From an uncultured Thermoguttaceae bacterium (GTDB taxonomy: Bacteria; Planctomycetota; Planctomycetia; Pirellulales; Thermoguttaceae): DNA of 64,000 bases. The notes below the pieces were generated by a model, which was not told where the DNA came from, did not search any database, and worked only from the letters and a program-made list of their open reading frames with translations. A program made the position numbers and the translations under genes. The stretch covers positions 1-64,000 of the forward strand of contig CALFBP010000047.1 of the NCBI GenBank assembly GCA_937951625.1, given 5' to 3'. Below, piece after piece: positions 17,815 through 27,900 of this stretch (position 1 is the first letter of the stretch; each line of letters starts with the position of its first letter).

Positions 17815-19186
17815 CTTACAGGATCTCCATCAGGCGATTGGGGGCAGGATCACGGTTCCAGCGGCAATGGGCGAACCGTCAACGATTCAGCTCGGCCCGC
17901 TGGCGATCGACAGCCGCGATGTGTCGCCCGGCGACGTGTTCTGGGCCTTGCCTGGCGAACACTGCGATGGGGGAGAGTTCCTCGACGAGGCCTTTGCCCA
18001 GGGCGCCGCGGGAGCGGTCGTTTCCCAAGAAAGCCCCTGTCCCCCGGATCGTTGGTTGATTCAGGTGGACGACACGGTGCAAGCGTTGGACCGCTGGGCC
18101 GAGGCCCGGCGACGGCAATTCCCAGCAACCGTGATCGCCGTTGCCGGCAGCGTGGGAAAGACCACCACGCGGCAAATGATCCACACCGTACTCGGCCGCC
18201 GCCTTCGCAGTGCGGCGGCCCCGAAGAACGCCAGTCACGAGACCCGCGTGGCACTAAGCCTCGCAGCCCTCGGCCCGGAAGACGAATACGCAGTGATCGA
18301 ACTTCACGCCAATACCGCGGACGAAATGGCCCGCTTGGCGGAACTCTGCCGGCCGACAATCGGAGTGATCCCTCACGTGGCCGAAACGGCGGCCGGCGTG
18401 CCTCCCAAGGCGGCGACGGCCCACGCGGAGCTGCTCGCGAGTCTTAGGCAGGACGGCTGGGCTGTGTTGGCCGACAATCCCTGGTTGCGGCGGGCGGCGT
18501 CGCGATGCCGGGCCGCGATCACTTGGGTGGGAAGGAGTGGGGCCTGCGACTTGGCCGCGACGGACATCGAATGGCATCCAGGGCGATTGACTTTCCGCCT
18601 CGACGGTTGCCGATTCCGCGTGCCGGTGTGGGGACGGCATCATTTGAATTCCGCGTTGATTGCGATCGCCGTGGGACGTTTGCTAGGCTTCACCCTCGAG
18701 GAAACGGCCGCCGCGCTGGAAAACTTCGATCCTTTGCCAACGGCCTGCGAAGTCAGCGAGATTCGCGGGGCCACGATCATCCACGATGGACACAACGCCA
18801 GCGCGCCGGCGATGCGGGCAGCATTGGAATTGCTCCGCGATTTCGACACGACCGGCCGCCGCATCGTGGTTTTGGGCGACGTCGCCGCCGCGGAAGACGA
18901 GGCGGTCCTGTTGCACCGCCAATTGGGCAATCAGGTCGTCACGCTCTGTGGGGCCGACGTGCTGATTGCTTGCGGGGATTGCGCCCGCGACGTCGTGGCG
19001 GCTGCCCGGGCCGCGGGGATGCCCTCGCGCCAGGCCATTGCCTGCCGAACGCCGGAAGAAGCCCCTGCGTATCTCGGACAAATCCTTCTACCCGGAGACG
19101 TTGTAGTCATCAAAGGCGTCCGGGTCCTGAGTATGCAACACGTCGTCGACGCCTTGAAACATTACCCTAAACGAAGGTCTGCGTAG
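17807..19186 (+). CDS. Diverged MurF-like Mur ligase
   Basis: A 459-residue protein starting at ATG 17807 (MISLQDLHQAIGG). It keeps an intact ATP loop, AGSVGKTTTRQM (near 113-124), the APKNASHETRVALSL block that matches the MurF NxxNxxGxP area, and the C-terminal signatures GDVAAAEDEAVLLHRQLG and VVIKGVRVLSMQHVV. Key changes are visible: the ITNI-GPAHLE loop reads IPHVAETAAGVPPKA, and the carbamylated Lys of AKGEL becomes His (AHAEL near 206). DDSYNANP reads HDGHNASAP. It is not clear that it still adds D-Ala-D-Ala to UDP-MurNAc-tripeptide. Coupled to the MurE-like gene; no other cell wall genes are in the window. Confidence 0.82.
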   Translation: MISLQDLHQAIGGRITVPAAMGEPSTIQLGPLAIDSRDVSPGDVFWALPGEHCDGGEFLDEAFAQGAAGAVVSQESPCPPDRWLIQVDDTVQALDRWAEARRRQFPATVIAVAGSVGKTTTRQMIHTVLGRRLRSAAAPKNASHETRVALSLAALGPEDEYAVIELHANTADEMARLAELCRPTIGVIPHVAETAAGVPPKAATAHAELLASLRQDGWAVLADNPWLRRAASRCRAAITWVGRSGACDLAATDIEWHPGRLTFRLDGCRFRVPVWGRHHLNSALIAIAVGRLLGFTLEETAAALENFDPLPTACEVSEIRGATIIHDGHNASAPAMRAALELLRDFDTTGRRIVVLGDVAAAEDEAVLLHRQLGNQVVTLCGADVLIACGDCARDVVAAARAAGMPSRQAIACRTPEEAPAYLGQILLPGDVVVIKGVRVLSMQHVVDALKHYPKRRSA

Positions 19187-19529
19187 AAGGCTATCCACCC
19201 GATGTTTCACGAACCATGTGAACGCTCCACCGTAGGTGTCGGACTTTGCGGGAAGTCGACACTACCCTCCCTCCTGGGGTAGGAGCATTAACCTTGCCGG
19301 GCACAGCGGCTTCTGGGTCGGCCGCTCCGGCAGGCGCTTCTCGGTGGAGTTGATGCTGAGCGCCGGGGCGGCGCCGTGGCGCCGCTCCGGCCGCTCAGGG
19401 AATACGTCGACGGCTATTCTGCCCTCCTACCGAAGCAAATCACAACTTCGTTCGGCTTCATGCCCGAAGGTACTCTGTCCGGCATGTCGCATCCAGGGCG
19501 CCCCCGAGGCTTGCTCTAATCTGTCGGGA
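19187..19529. other. Convergent intergenic stretch with GC-rich hairpin
   Basis: No gene seen between two convergent genes. A perfect hairpin, GCGGCGCC at 19368-19375 and GGCGCCGC at 19378-19385, is flanked by two copies of GCCGCTCCGG (19321 and 19381). There is no T run, so a terminator is only possible. Confidence 0.5.
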
Positions 19530-20858
19530 TCAGACCGCATAATAGGTGGCTACCTTACGGATCGCCGCCGCGACCTCGAGGATGTAATCGTCGGTCATGT
19601 TTTCGTAAATTGGCACGCGAATCCCCGTCTTGAGGATCGCTTCGGCCTCAGGGCACTTGTGCTTGGTGAAATCCATGTCGGTCAGGCCCATTTCCTTGAC
19701 AGGCCAGCGACCGGCAAAGAACGCATGGTTTTGGAAGACGGGTTCGCCGTAAAGCGGCACACCGATGTACCCGCCGGTCACCGATGCCCCCTCCGCCAGC
19801 AGGGCCTTGACGAACTGGGAGCGATTGCAACGAAAAGCCTCGGGCCTCATACGGAACATGTAGAACCAGTAGACGGCGCGGTCCTCGGGATGGACTTCGT
19901 GGGGAATGATGCCCTTGATGTCGCGAATCTTCTCGGTCAGCAGATTGCCGAGTTTGGAGCGTTTTTCGGCGATGGCTTCGAGCCGCGTGAGCTGGGCCGC
20001 GGCCACGGCGGCCTGCGGTTCGCTCATGCGATAGTTGGTGGCGAAGACCGTGTGGCCGCCCCACTTGCGACGATCGCCGCCCTTATCGCCAAACTTTTGG
20101 AGAAGGGGCCCGAAACGCTCGTCGTTGGAAGCCACCACGCCGCCATCGCCGCAGGTGATGTGTTTCGAGTCTTGCAGCGAGAAGCAAGCGATGTGTCCCA
20201 CCGTGCCGATGGGCCGGCCGCGGGACTTCGCGCCCCAGGCCTGGGCGCAGTCCTCGATCAACACCAGTTTGTGACGATCGGCCAGGGCCTTCAAGGCGTC
20301 CAGATCGCAGGGATTGCCCGTCAGATGCACGGCGATAATCGCCTTTGTCTTCGGCGTGATCCGCCGCTCGACGTCCTTGACGTCGAGATTGTAAGTCCCC
20401 TCGCCGAGGTCCGCGAAAACAGGCACGGCCTGCTGGAAGAGCACGCCGATCACCGTGCCGATGTCGGTTACGGGCGAGGTGATGACTTCATCCCCAGGCC
20501 CGATGCCCGCCGCCGCCACCGCGATGTGCAGCGCCGCCGTACCCGACGAACACGTCTGCACGTATTTTAAGGGACAAATTGCCTGAAATCGCTCGATGAG
20601 CAATTTGGTTTGCGGGCCCTGCCAATAGAAAAGTGAGCTTTGTTGGAGCATGGCGTCGAGCTGCTTGCGTTCGGGCTCGCCCCAACGGGCGCGGCTTCCG
20701 AACGACTGCTTGACGGCCTTTTCACCGCCGTGAATGGCCAGCGGCGATTTCTCGTGCGATTCCCCCTGGGGTTCGGCGCCCAACGCAGCGCCCGCCGCCA
20801 ACAGGCTGGCAGTTCCCGCAACAAACTCTCGCCGGGAAATCAAATCGGATGGATGCAT
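19530..20858 (-). CDS. DegT/DnrJ/EryC1/StrS aminotransferase with Tat signal
   Basis: A 442-residue PLP-dependent enzyme. Residues 8-27 (SRREFVAGTASLLAAGAALG) form a twin-arginine signal, unusual for this normally cytoplasmic family. The catalytic part starts near residue 45. SSGTAALHIA (near 107) binds the cofactor phosphate, the EDCAQAWGA block is typical, and the internal aldimine Lys is in LQDSKHITCGDGG (near 203). Family members act on keto-sugars or perform dehydrations. Export with PLP bound would need the Tat route, which suits the signal. It is monocistronic, with no sugar nucleotide genes next to it. Confidence 0.9.
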   Translation of the reverse strand: MHPSDLISRREFVAGTASLLAAGAALGAEPQGESHEKSPLAIHGGEKAVKQSFGSRARWGEPERKQLDAMLQQSSLFYWQGPQTKLLIERFQAICPLKYVQTCSSGTAALHIAVAAAGIGPGDEVITSPVTDIGTVIGVLFQQAVPVFADLGEGTYNLDVKDVERRITPKTKAIIAVHLTGNPCDLDALKALADRHKLVLIEDCAQAWGAKSRGRPIGTVGHIACFSLQDSKHITCGDGGVVASNDERFGPLLQKFGDKGGDRRKWGGHTVFATNYRMSEPQAAVAAAQLTRLEAIAEKRSKLGNLLTEKIRDIKGIIPHEVHPEDRAVYWFYMFRMRPEAFRCNRSQFVKALLAEGASVTGGYIGVPLYGEPVFQNHAFFAGRWPVKEMGLTDMDFTKHKCPEAEAILKTGIRVPIYENMTDDYILEVAAAIRKVATYYAV

Positions 20859-21386
20859 GATTGTCCTCCCTTCATCTCAATCTTCAATATTTGCACGTGT
20901 TGTCTGCGAATCCGACGAACCCTTCGCACTGATTATGAACACTTGAGAAGCCCTCCGCCACCCAGCGCTCGGTTCGCGGAAACATAACTGCGAACTGCCG
21001 CCAGGTTCGCGCCGCGGATGCTTAGCTCAAGATAAGCCTTCGGTGAGTTGCTCGGGAATGCCGCGGTCAAGGCATCCTGGGGTTGCTCTCGGCCATCGGG
21101 GGAAGAGGACTGCCAAGACTATGGTTCCCTCCGTGGGGTGGCTGCCAAGACGCTACTCTTGAATCGCCTCGTCACTGAGGCTGCGGCCCGAACCTTGCCC
21201 GAAAAACACGAACGTCCTTTCCTCAAGTGGCTTGCACGCCGGTGGCAGCTTACCGGGCAAGCAGCTTGCTTGCCATGGTGGTTACATCAACCCGAATGGC
21301 CAACCGACGGCCCGTGCTGAGCCTGCCCAACTTGACCGCCGAGACATTCCCTGCGGTGTTACTGACGGCAAAGGTTTTTCCACGTC
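20859..21386. other. Intergenic stretch, no gene seen
   Basis: This stretch holds the upstream region of the minus-strand aminotransferase and the downstream end of the Coa1-like gene. The AT-richer part at 20880-20945 is where I would expect the aminotransferase promoter. No coding or RNA features can be supported. Confidence 0.45.
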
Positions 21387-21941
21387 CTACTTGACGGGAG
21401 GAGGGTCTGGCAATTCAAGTTGGAGTTCGGGTCCGGGGGTGGGGGGAAGAGGAGTATTTGCGGGTGCGGAATCAGGTTGGGTGGCGCTGCCAGGCTTCCA
21501 GGCAGGGGCGTCGCCCTCGCCGCCGGGGCCAGTCGCCGTGTTCACGGAAATGCGTTTCTGGTCCGTGGTGGTGACCTCCACGAGCGACAGTCCCCAGGCG
21601 CCGCCGATGCGTCGGGCCTCGACCCGAACGCTCGCCCGGCCCTTGGGACCAGCGATGCGAAACATCAAATTCGCCTTGTCGCCATACAGTGAACCGCTGG
21701 GCAGAATCTCGACGTCCCGAATCGGTTGACCAAGCTGGGCAATCACCTCGGGAGCCGCCTGGACCTGGGCAAGCGCCATGCGGTACGGCTCGGTCGACTT
21801 CAGTTTTCCGCCTAGTTCACGCCACGCGATGGCCCCGCCGACTGCCACCACGACTACGATTAGCACCACGATCAGCGGCCAACGCCGCCGTTTTTCGGCA
21901 ACCGCGGTCGCCGCAGACGGCTGTTCTTGATCTGCTTGCAT
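21387..21941 (-). CDS. Coa1-like single-pass membrane protein
   Basis: A 184-residue protein with one transmembrane segment at residues 21-41 (RRRWPLIVVLIVVVVAVGGA). The following 80 residues resemble the Coa1 family (cytochrome oxidase assembly protein 1): MALAQVQAAPEVIAQLGQPI near 55-75, a G-x-x-x-G-x-A pattern, then IAGPKGRASVRVEARRIGGA and WGLSLVEV. The last 55 residues are Pro- and Gly-rich. In bacteria this fold occurs in many membrane proteins without a proven link to oxidases, and no oxidase genes are nearby. The small gene upstream at 21964-22269 is probably co-transcribed. Confidence 0.75.
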   Translation of the reverse strand: MQADQEQPSAATAVAEKRRRWPLIVVLIVVVVAVGGAIAWRELGGKLKSTEPYRMALAQVQAAPEVIAQLGQPIRDVEILPSGSLYGDKANLMFRIAGPKGRASVRVEARRIGGAWGLSLVEVTTTDQKRISVNTATGPGGEGDAPAWKPGSATQPDSAPANTPLPPTPGPELQLELPDPPPVK

Positions 21942-21963
21942 GGGGCATCCCCTCCTGCGAACG

Positions 21964-22269
21964 TCACGAACTTCCTGTGGTCGATGCCGAGCCCGCCGTC
22001 TCTGACGCCTTCGGCTTAGAGGCAGGGGCTTTCTTTTCGACAGGCTTGGGCGGAGGCTGATCCACGATCTTCAAGTGCTCCACCTCGATGTCATACCACC
22101 CGCGATCGTTGTTGGCGTCGAACTGAACCAAGGCCCGACCGCTCCAATTGATGGCCTTCACCTGCCCGACCACCCCCTGGAACCGAGCCAAATCTGGCCG
22201 CTCGCTGGCTACCATCACATACTGGTCGAGGTATCGCCGCTTGAGTTGTTCCATCGCTTCGGGATGCAT
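21964..22269 (-). CDS. Small conserved protein, SH3/KOW-like
   Basis: A 101-residue protein without signal or membrane segment. Residues 1-72 form a compact, mostly beta unit (QYVMVASERPDLARFQGVVG, then AINWSGRALVQFD and GWYDIEVEHLKIV) similar in layout to small SH3-like barrels. The tail is a Lys/Pro/Ala/Ser-rich disordered stretch. I do not recognise a characterised homologue. It sits 22 bases upstream of the Coa1-like gene in the same orientation, so it is likely the first gene of a two-gene unit. It is divergent from the carbamoyltransferase operon across 150 bases. Confidence 0.65.
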   Translation of the reverse strand: MHPEAMEQLKRRYLDQYVMVASERPDLARFQGVVGQVKAINWSGRALVQFDANNDRGWYDIEVEHLKIVDQPPPKPVEKKAPASKPKASETAGSASTTGSS

Positions 22270-22421
22270 GTTGCCAACGCTTTCAGGAAAGATACCGCTG
22301 CCGCTTGCGTGTATAATATATCGGAAAAAGCGCGCGGGGCAAAAGAGCGATTCGGGTCGCTCCCAAAGTTCGTCCGCTCCTCCCGTTGCCTTGATCCTCT
22401 AACCTAACTCTCAGAAGTCTG

Positions 22422-24260
22422 ATGACGGCGATCTTGGGTCTATCGGCCTTTTACCATGACGCGGCGGCGGCGCTGGTCATCGATGGGCAGGTGGTCGCCG
22501 CCGCGCAAGAGGAACGGTTCACGCGCAAGAAGCACGACCCCCGTTTGCCGCTGGAGGCCATCGACTACTGCCTGCGCGAGGCGGACATCTCGCCCGGCGA
22601 GCTGGATTACGTGGGGTTCTACGACAAGCCGCTGCTGAAGTTCGACCGCTTGTTGGAGACTTATCTGGCCGTCGCCCCGGCGGGATTCGCCTCGTTTCTC
22701 CAGGCCATGCCGGCATGGCTGAAACAAAAGCTGTTTTTACGTCGGGAATTGAATCAAGGATTGCGCGGGGCTTACAAAAAGCGGTACATTTTCACCGAGC
22801 ATCACGAATCGCACGCGGCCAGCGCGTTCTTTCCGTCGCCGTTCGACGAGGCCGCCATTCTGACCCTGGATGGGGTCGGCGAATGGGCCACGGCCAGCTA
22901 TGGCTATGGCCGCGAGAACCGCATTACGCTTACCCACGAACTGCGATTTCCCCATTCCCTCGGCCTATTGTATTCGGCGTTCACGTATTACTGCGGGTTT
23001 CGGGTGAACTCGGGGGAGTACAAGTTGATGGGCCTGGCGCCTTACGGCGAGCCGCGTTACGCCGAAGCGATCCTCAAGCATTTGATCGACTTGAAGCCCG
23101 ACGGCTCCTTCCGCATGGACATGTCGTACTTCAATTATTGCCAAGGGCTGACCATGACTTCGGAGAAGTTCCACCGGCTATTCGGTGGGCCGCCCCGCCT
23201 GCCCGAGGCCCCCTTGGAACAACGCCACATGGACGTAGCGGCCTCGATCCAGCGAGTCACGGAAGAAATCATGCTCCGCGCGGCCCGGCACGTGCATCGC
23301 GAAACGGGCATGGCGAACCTCTGCTTGGCGGGCGGGGTGGCGTTGAACTGTGTGGGCAATGGCCGCATCCTCCGCGAAGGCCCCTTCGAGCGGATTTGGA
23401 TCCAACCGGCGGCGGGCGACGCCGGCGGCGCTCTGGGAGTGGCCTTGTTCATTTGGCACCAGTTGTTGGGCAAACCTCGCCAAGCCAAGTCCACGGATAG
23501 TCAGCATGGCTCGCTCTTAGGCCCAAGGTTCAGCGACGCGGAAATCCGGGCCTTCCTCGAAGGCGTGGGCGCGCGGTACCGTGAATTTCCGGACGACGCC
23601 TCGCTGTGTGGCCATGTGGCTGAGCTTTTGGCCAGCGAGAAGGTCGTGGGCTGGTTTCAAGGCCGGATGGAGTTCGGGCCTCGTGCCTTGGGCGCACGGA
23701 GCATCCTCGGCGACCCGCGAAGCCGAACCATGCAGTCGGTCATGAACCTGAAGATCAAGTTCCGCGAGTCGTTCCGGCCCTTTGCGCCGTCCGTGCTCCA
23801 AGAGCACGCGGGAGAATACTTCGAGTTGAACGGAAGGGTGGAAAGCCCCTACATGCTGTTGGTTGCCCCCGTCCAACCGTCCCAACGCATCCCGTTGGAT
23901 GGCGAGGAAAGAAGCCTCAAAGGGCTGGATCGACTGAAAATTGTCCGATCCCAAATCCCTGCCGTCACCCACGTCGATTACTCGGCCCGTCTTCAGACGG
24001 TGGACAGGGCGCGGCACGGAAGGTACTATGATTTGCTGCGGGCGTTTCACGAGAAGACGGGCTGCCCGGTGCTTATCAACACCAGCTTCAACGTTCGCGG
24101 CGAACCGATCGTTTGTGGTCCCGAGCAGGCATACCGTTGTTTCATGGCAACCAACATGGATGCCTTGGTGCTGGAGCGGTTTGTCCTGCTCAAGGAGGAT
24201 CAGCCTGACGCCAAACAGCACGAGTTAGCCAGTTATTTGTCGCAGTTCCAACCGGATTGA
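22422..24260 (+). CDS. Carbamoyltransferase (NodU/CmcH/TobZ family)
   Basis: A 612-residue protein of normal length for the family. The N-terminal Kae1-like domain begins ILGLSAFYHDAAAALV and has HHESHAASAFFPS (near 125-137) with metal-binding His residues. The C-terminal YrdC-like part includes GPRALGARSILGDPRS (near 418), and the protein ends with INTSFNVRGEPIVC, both hallmarks. It would transfer a carbamoyl group from carbamoyl phosphate, through an adenylate, to a hydroxyl group of a sugar or other small molecule. The next genes, SxtJ-like, DUF5989 and FKP, are on the same strand with 4-17-base gaps. The acceptor is probably a surface glycan building block, which is an inference. Confidence 0.93.
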   Translation: MTAILGLSAFYHDAAAALVIDGQVVAAAQEERFTRKKHDPRLPLEAIDYCLREADISPGELDYVGFYDKPLLKFDRLLETYLAVAPAGFASFLQAMPAWLKQKLFLRRELNQGLRGAYKKRYIFTEHHESHAASAFFPSPFDEAAILTLDGVGEWATASYGYGRENRITLTHELRFPHSLGLLYSAFTYYCGFRVNSGEYKLMGLAPYGEPRYAEAILKHLIDLKPDGSFRMDMSYFNYCQGLTMTSEKFHRLFGGPPRLPEAPLEQRHMDVAASIQRVTEEIMLRAARHVHRETGMANLCLAGGVALNCVGNGRILREGPFERIWIQPAAGDAGGALGVALFIWHQLLGKPRQAKSTDSQHGSLLGPRFSDAEIRAFLEGVGARYREFPDDASLCGHVAELLASEKVVGWFQGRMEFGPRALGARSILGDPRSRTMQSVMNLKIKFRESFRPFAPSVLQEHAGEYFELNGRVESPYMLLVAPVQPSQRIPLDGEERSLKGLDRLKIVRSQIPAVTHVDYSARLQTVDRARHGRYYDLLRAFHEKTGCPVLINTSFNVRGEPIVCGPEQAYRCFMATNMDALVLERFVLLKEDQPDAKQHELASYLSQFQPD

Positions 24261-24267
24261 GACGGCC

Positions 24268-24687
24268 ATGGCGGTGCTTGAGATCCAGTGGAATCCTTCG
24301 CCGCGCGAATTGAAGCTGTTCGCCGCGTTGTGGTTTCCTGCGGCCTGTGCTGTCTTGGGGGCCCTTGTGTCTTTACGCGCCGGATCGCTTTGGGCCGCCG
24401 CCTGCATTTGGGGCTGCGGGGCGGCTGTCAGCGCGATCGGATTGCTCCGTCCGCAGGCAATCCGGCCGCTCTACGTCGGCCTGCTGTGCCTCACTTACCC
24501 GATCGGCTGGGTTGTTTCGCACGTCCTTTTGGCCTTGATTTTCTTCGGAATGTTCGCCCCGCTGGGGCTATTCCTGCGTTTTTGGGGTCGGGATCCGCTG
24601 CAACGCTCCTTCGATCGCGAGGCCGCAAGCTACTGGACGCCCCGGCCGCTTGGCCGCGATCCAAAGTCTTACTTTCGGCAATTTTAG
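24268..24687 (+). CDS. SxtJ-like small membrane protein
   Basis: A 139-residue protein with three or four hydrophobic segments (about residues 20-38, 42-62, 70-88 and 90-110). It begins with the typical short soluble lead WNPSPRELKLF and ends with FDREAASYWTPRPLG, the pattern of the SxtJ family first named in the saxitoxin cluster. These proteins almost always travel with a carbamoyltransferase and a DUF5989 protein, as here. Their biochemical role is unknown; a membrane anchor for the transferase is plausible. It starts 7 bases after the carbamoyltransferase stop. Confidence 0.85.
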   Translation: MAVLEIQWNPSPRELKLFAALWFPAACAVLGALVSLRAGSLWAAACIWGCGAAVSAIGLLRPQAIRPLYVGLLCLTYPIGWVVSHVLLALIFFGMFAPLGLFLRFWGRDPLQRSFDREAASYWTPRPLGRDPKSYFRQF

Positions 24688-24704
24688 TTTGCGAAGGGAC
24701 GCTT

Positions 24705-24923
24705 ATGACCGACTCGCAACGCCCCGATCAGGACATTGCGGCGAGTGACTTTGCTTCTGCCGCGGAACAGAAGCAACCAGGCTTGCTCCGCGAGTTCGCC
24801 GACTTCCTCTTCGAGAATAAGAAGTGGTGGCTGACGCCCATCATTCTCGTGCTGCTTCTGATGGGGCTGTTGATCGTCCTGGGCGGGAGCGGAGCCGCCC
24901 CGTTCATTTACACGTTGTTTTGA
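24705..24923 (+). CDS. DUF5989 single-pass membrane protein
   Basis: A 72-residue protein. The first 25 residues are acidic and variable. Then LLREFADFLFENKKWWLTPI leads into one transmembrane helix (IILVLLLMGLLIVLGGSGAA) and a short FIYTLF end. This EF..FL...KKWWL.P pattern is typical of DUF5989 partners of carbamoyltransferases. It starts at ATG 24705 after a GGGAC ribosome site and lies 17 bases after the SxtJ-like gene. Function is unknown; small size and position suggest a subunit of a membrane-linked transferase complex. Confidence 0.85.
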   Translation: MTDSQRPDQDIAASDFASAAEQKQPGLLREFADFLFENKKWWLTPIILVLLLMGLLIVLGGSGAAPFIYTLF

Positions 24924-24931
24924 GCGGGGTG

Positions 24932-27900
24932 ATGTCGAAAGCCTGGGATTACCTCATCCTTACCGCGTCGAGCGACGCGCAAGCCGCCGCCTACCAAAGT
25001 CAGTTGGCTTTGCGCCGCGAGCTGGGATTGCTCGGCCATGTGGACCACGTACTTGTGGTGGCCGATCCCGAGGGGCGGCGAATCGGCAGCGGCGCCAGCA
25101 CGCTACTGTGCCTCATGGAAGTTCTCCACCGCGAGCTAGGAGAACCCTCGGACCAGGACGCGACTCAGGCATGGTTTGAAACGCTGCGTCGCCTCCGTAT
25201 TTTCATTCTCCATGCCGGCGGCGATTCACGGCGGCTGCCCGCCTACGGGCCTTGCGGTAAAGTCTTTGTTCCCGTCCCCGGTCCGTCCGACAGTGCCGTG
25301 GGGGCCACGTTATTCGACCGCCAATGGCCGATCTACGCGGAATTGCCCCCAACGCCAGGCGATTTGGGCCAGATCGTGATCGCCTCGGGCGACGTCTTTC
25401 TGGGCTTCTCGCCCGCCGAGGTCCGCTTCGCGACGAAGGGCTTCACAGGACTCGGCTGCGCCGCGGAGCCGGAGCAAGCCAGCCGTCATGGGGTGTACTG
25501 CGCCGATCGCGACGGTACCGTGCGTCGCTTCCTTCAAAAGCCTCCGCCGGATGTTCAGGCCTCGGTCGGGGCGATCGATCGGATGGGCCGGAGTGTCCTT
25601 GACACGGGGGTCGTGCAGTTCGACGCAGCGACGGCCGTGCATCTGCTCGAAGCATGTGCGGTCGAGACGGATCGTGCAGGACAGCTCCAGTTCAGCCCAT
25701 TCTTTCGTCAAGAGATTTTTACGCGCGGTCTGGACTTCTATCGCGAAATCTGTTGTGCCTTCGGAACCGAGACGACTTGGGACAGCTACCTGACCGCGGT
25801 GCGTCAAGCGGGCTCCTCGCTAGATGAATCGTGGTTGAGACAGATTTTTTCTCACGTCGCCACCATCCCGAGCCGAGTCCAGGTACTCAGCCGCTGCGAT
25901 TTTCTTCATTTCGGGGCCACGGACCAATTGATCGTCAGCGGGCAACGGTTGCTCCACCGCGAGGGCGGCGCATCGGACAGTGAACCTTATTTGACCATGA
26001 ACCTCGTCCAGAGCGAGGCGGCCGAGATACGTGCCCGCGGGGCATGGATCGAAGGCTGCCGCATCGCCGCCCCGATCGTGCTGGAAGAGCAGAACGTCGT
26101 GATTGGCGTGGACGTGGACGAGCCCCTGCATCTGCCTGCCAGGGCATGTTTGGATATCTTGCCGGGTAGGAATCGGTTGGGCGAGCCGGTCGTTTTCGTG
26201 CGGTGTTATCACACGAACGACCACTTGAACGCTGTGGGATGGGCCGGCAGTCGTGTGTGTGGGATGCCGGTGGTGGAATGGCTTCGTGCGGCGGAGGTCC
26301 AGCCGTCCGACGTGTGGCCTGACGTTACGGCGACCGAATCGCAGGGTATTTGGCAGGCGCGGCTGTTTCCGGCCGAACGCGAGCCGGCCGCATTTTCTCG
26401 TTGGTTATGGATGTTCGAGCCAAAACAGGCGTCGGCTGCGCAGTGGCGGATGTGGCGCGAGGCGGATCGCTACAGTTTCGCGGAGATGAGCGTGCTTGCG
26501 GATCGGGAGGCGTTCTTCGCTCGCCGGGCAAGGTTGCACGGCGAGTCGGTTTTTGCCGCACTGCGTCGATGTTTTCATAAACACAGCGGTTTTTCAGCGG
26601 CAGACATTGCCCTGTTGCTGGCCGACCCCGAGACACGCGGCTTTCGCATGGCGAAACTTCTTGCCGAGGCATTCACCGCGTCAGACGCTGCCACGGACCC
26701 AGATCCTAGCGAACGATTCGCCTTGGCGCGGATTCTTCATGCCCTGGCCACGGGGTTGGAGGTCCTGGCGGGGTCGAGGGAGCCCACGCTCCGCGATCTG
26801 TTTGGCAGCCTCGGCCCCGCGCTCCCGCCCAAACAGACCGCTTGGATGGTCTCCCTTGGATTGGGCGTTTCGGGAGACCGTGGGGCGAGGGACTGGGCGC
26901 GGCAAGCCAAACACCAAGCATTCGCACACCTTCAGCGGTCCATCGTGGCCAGCGGCGAGAAGGCCGACATTCCGCGCAGTGCCTTGCGAAGCGACGAAAT
27001 CGTGTGGGGCCGTTCGCCGGTGCGGCTCGACCTTGCCGGCGGATGGTCCGATACACCGCCCTACAGCTTGGAATACGGTGGCTGCGTGACCAACGTCGCC
27101 GTAACACTCAACGGCCAACCGCCGATTCAGGTCTACGCGCGGATCGCATCCGAACCGATTGTGCGAATCCACTCCATCGACCAAGGAACCGATTGCGTCA
27201 TTCACGATTGGGATGGGCTTTTGGACTATGTCGCACCGATGGGCGACTTCTCCCTCGTGAAGGCGGCCCTGAAGCTCGTAGGATTCGATCCCGCTCACGG
27301 CTTAACGCTGAAAGACTTGTTGAAGCAATTTGGAGGCGGTCTGGAACTGACGACACTAGCCGCGGTGCCTAAAGGAAGCGGTCTAGGAACGTCGAGCATC
27401 ATGGGAGCGGTCGTGCTGGCCGTGATCCACCGCATTTTTGGCCGCCCTCTAACCAACACCCAGTTGTTTCATGCGGTGCTTCGGCTGGAACAGGCCCTGA
27501 CCACCGGCGGCGGTTGGCAAGACCAGATCGGAGGGACGCTTGACGGCGTCAAGCTGATCACTACCCAGCCCGGATTGGTGCCCGAGCCCACGGTTCGCTA
27601 CCTCCCCCCCGACGTGCTCGACCCAGTGGCCAACGGCGGCCAAACGCTTTTGTACTATACGGGAATCACGCGGTTGGCCAAGAATATTTTGGCTCAGGTC
27701 GTGGGCCGGTTTTTGGATCGTAATCGTCAGGCCATGGCCACGCTGCGCAGGATCCGGGCCTTGGCTCCCCACGTGGCCGAGGCCGTGGCCCGAAAGGATT
27801 TTGCGGCCTTCGGCGAGGCAATCGGCGAGGCCTGGAGGCTCAATAAGGAACTCGACCCTGATTCCAGCAACCCGCAGATCGAGGAAATCCTGACGCGAAT

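Noticed and set aside
19203-19222. A parS-like site (TGTTTCACG...GTGAAC)
   Set aside because: The two halves are not adjacent and do not form the required TGTTTCACGTGAAACA palindrome, and no parA or parB is nearby.
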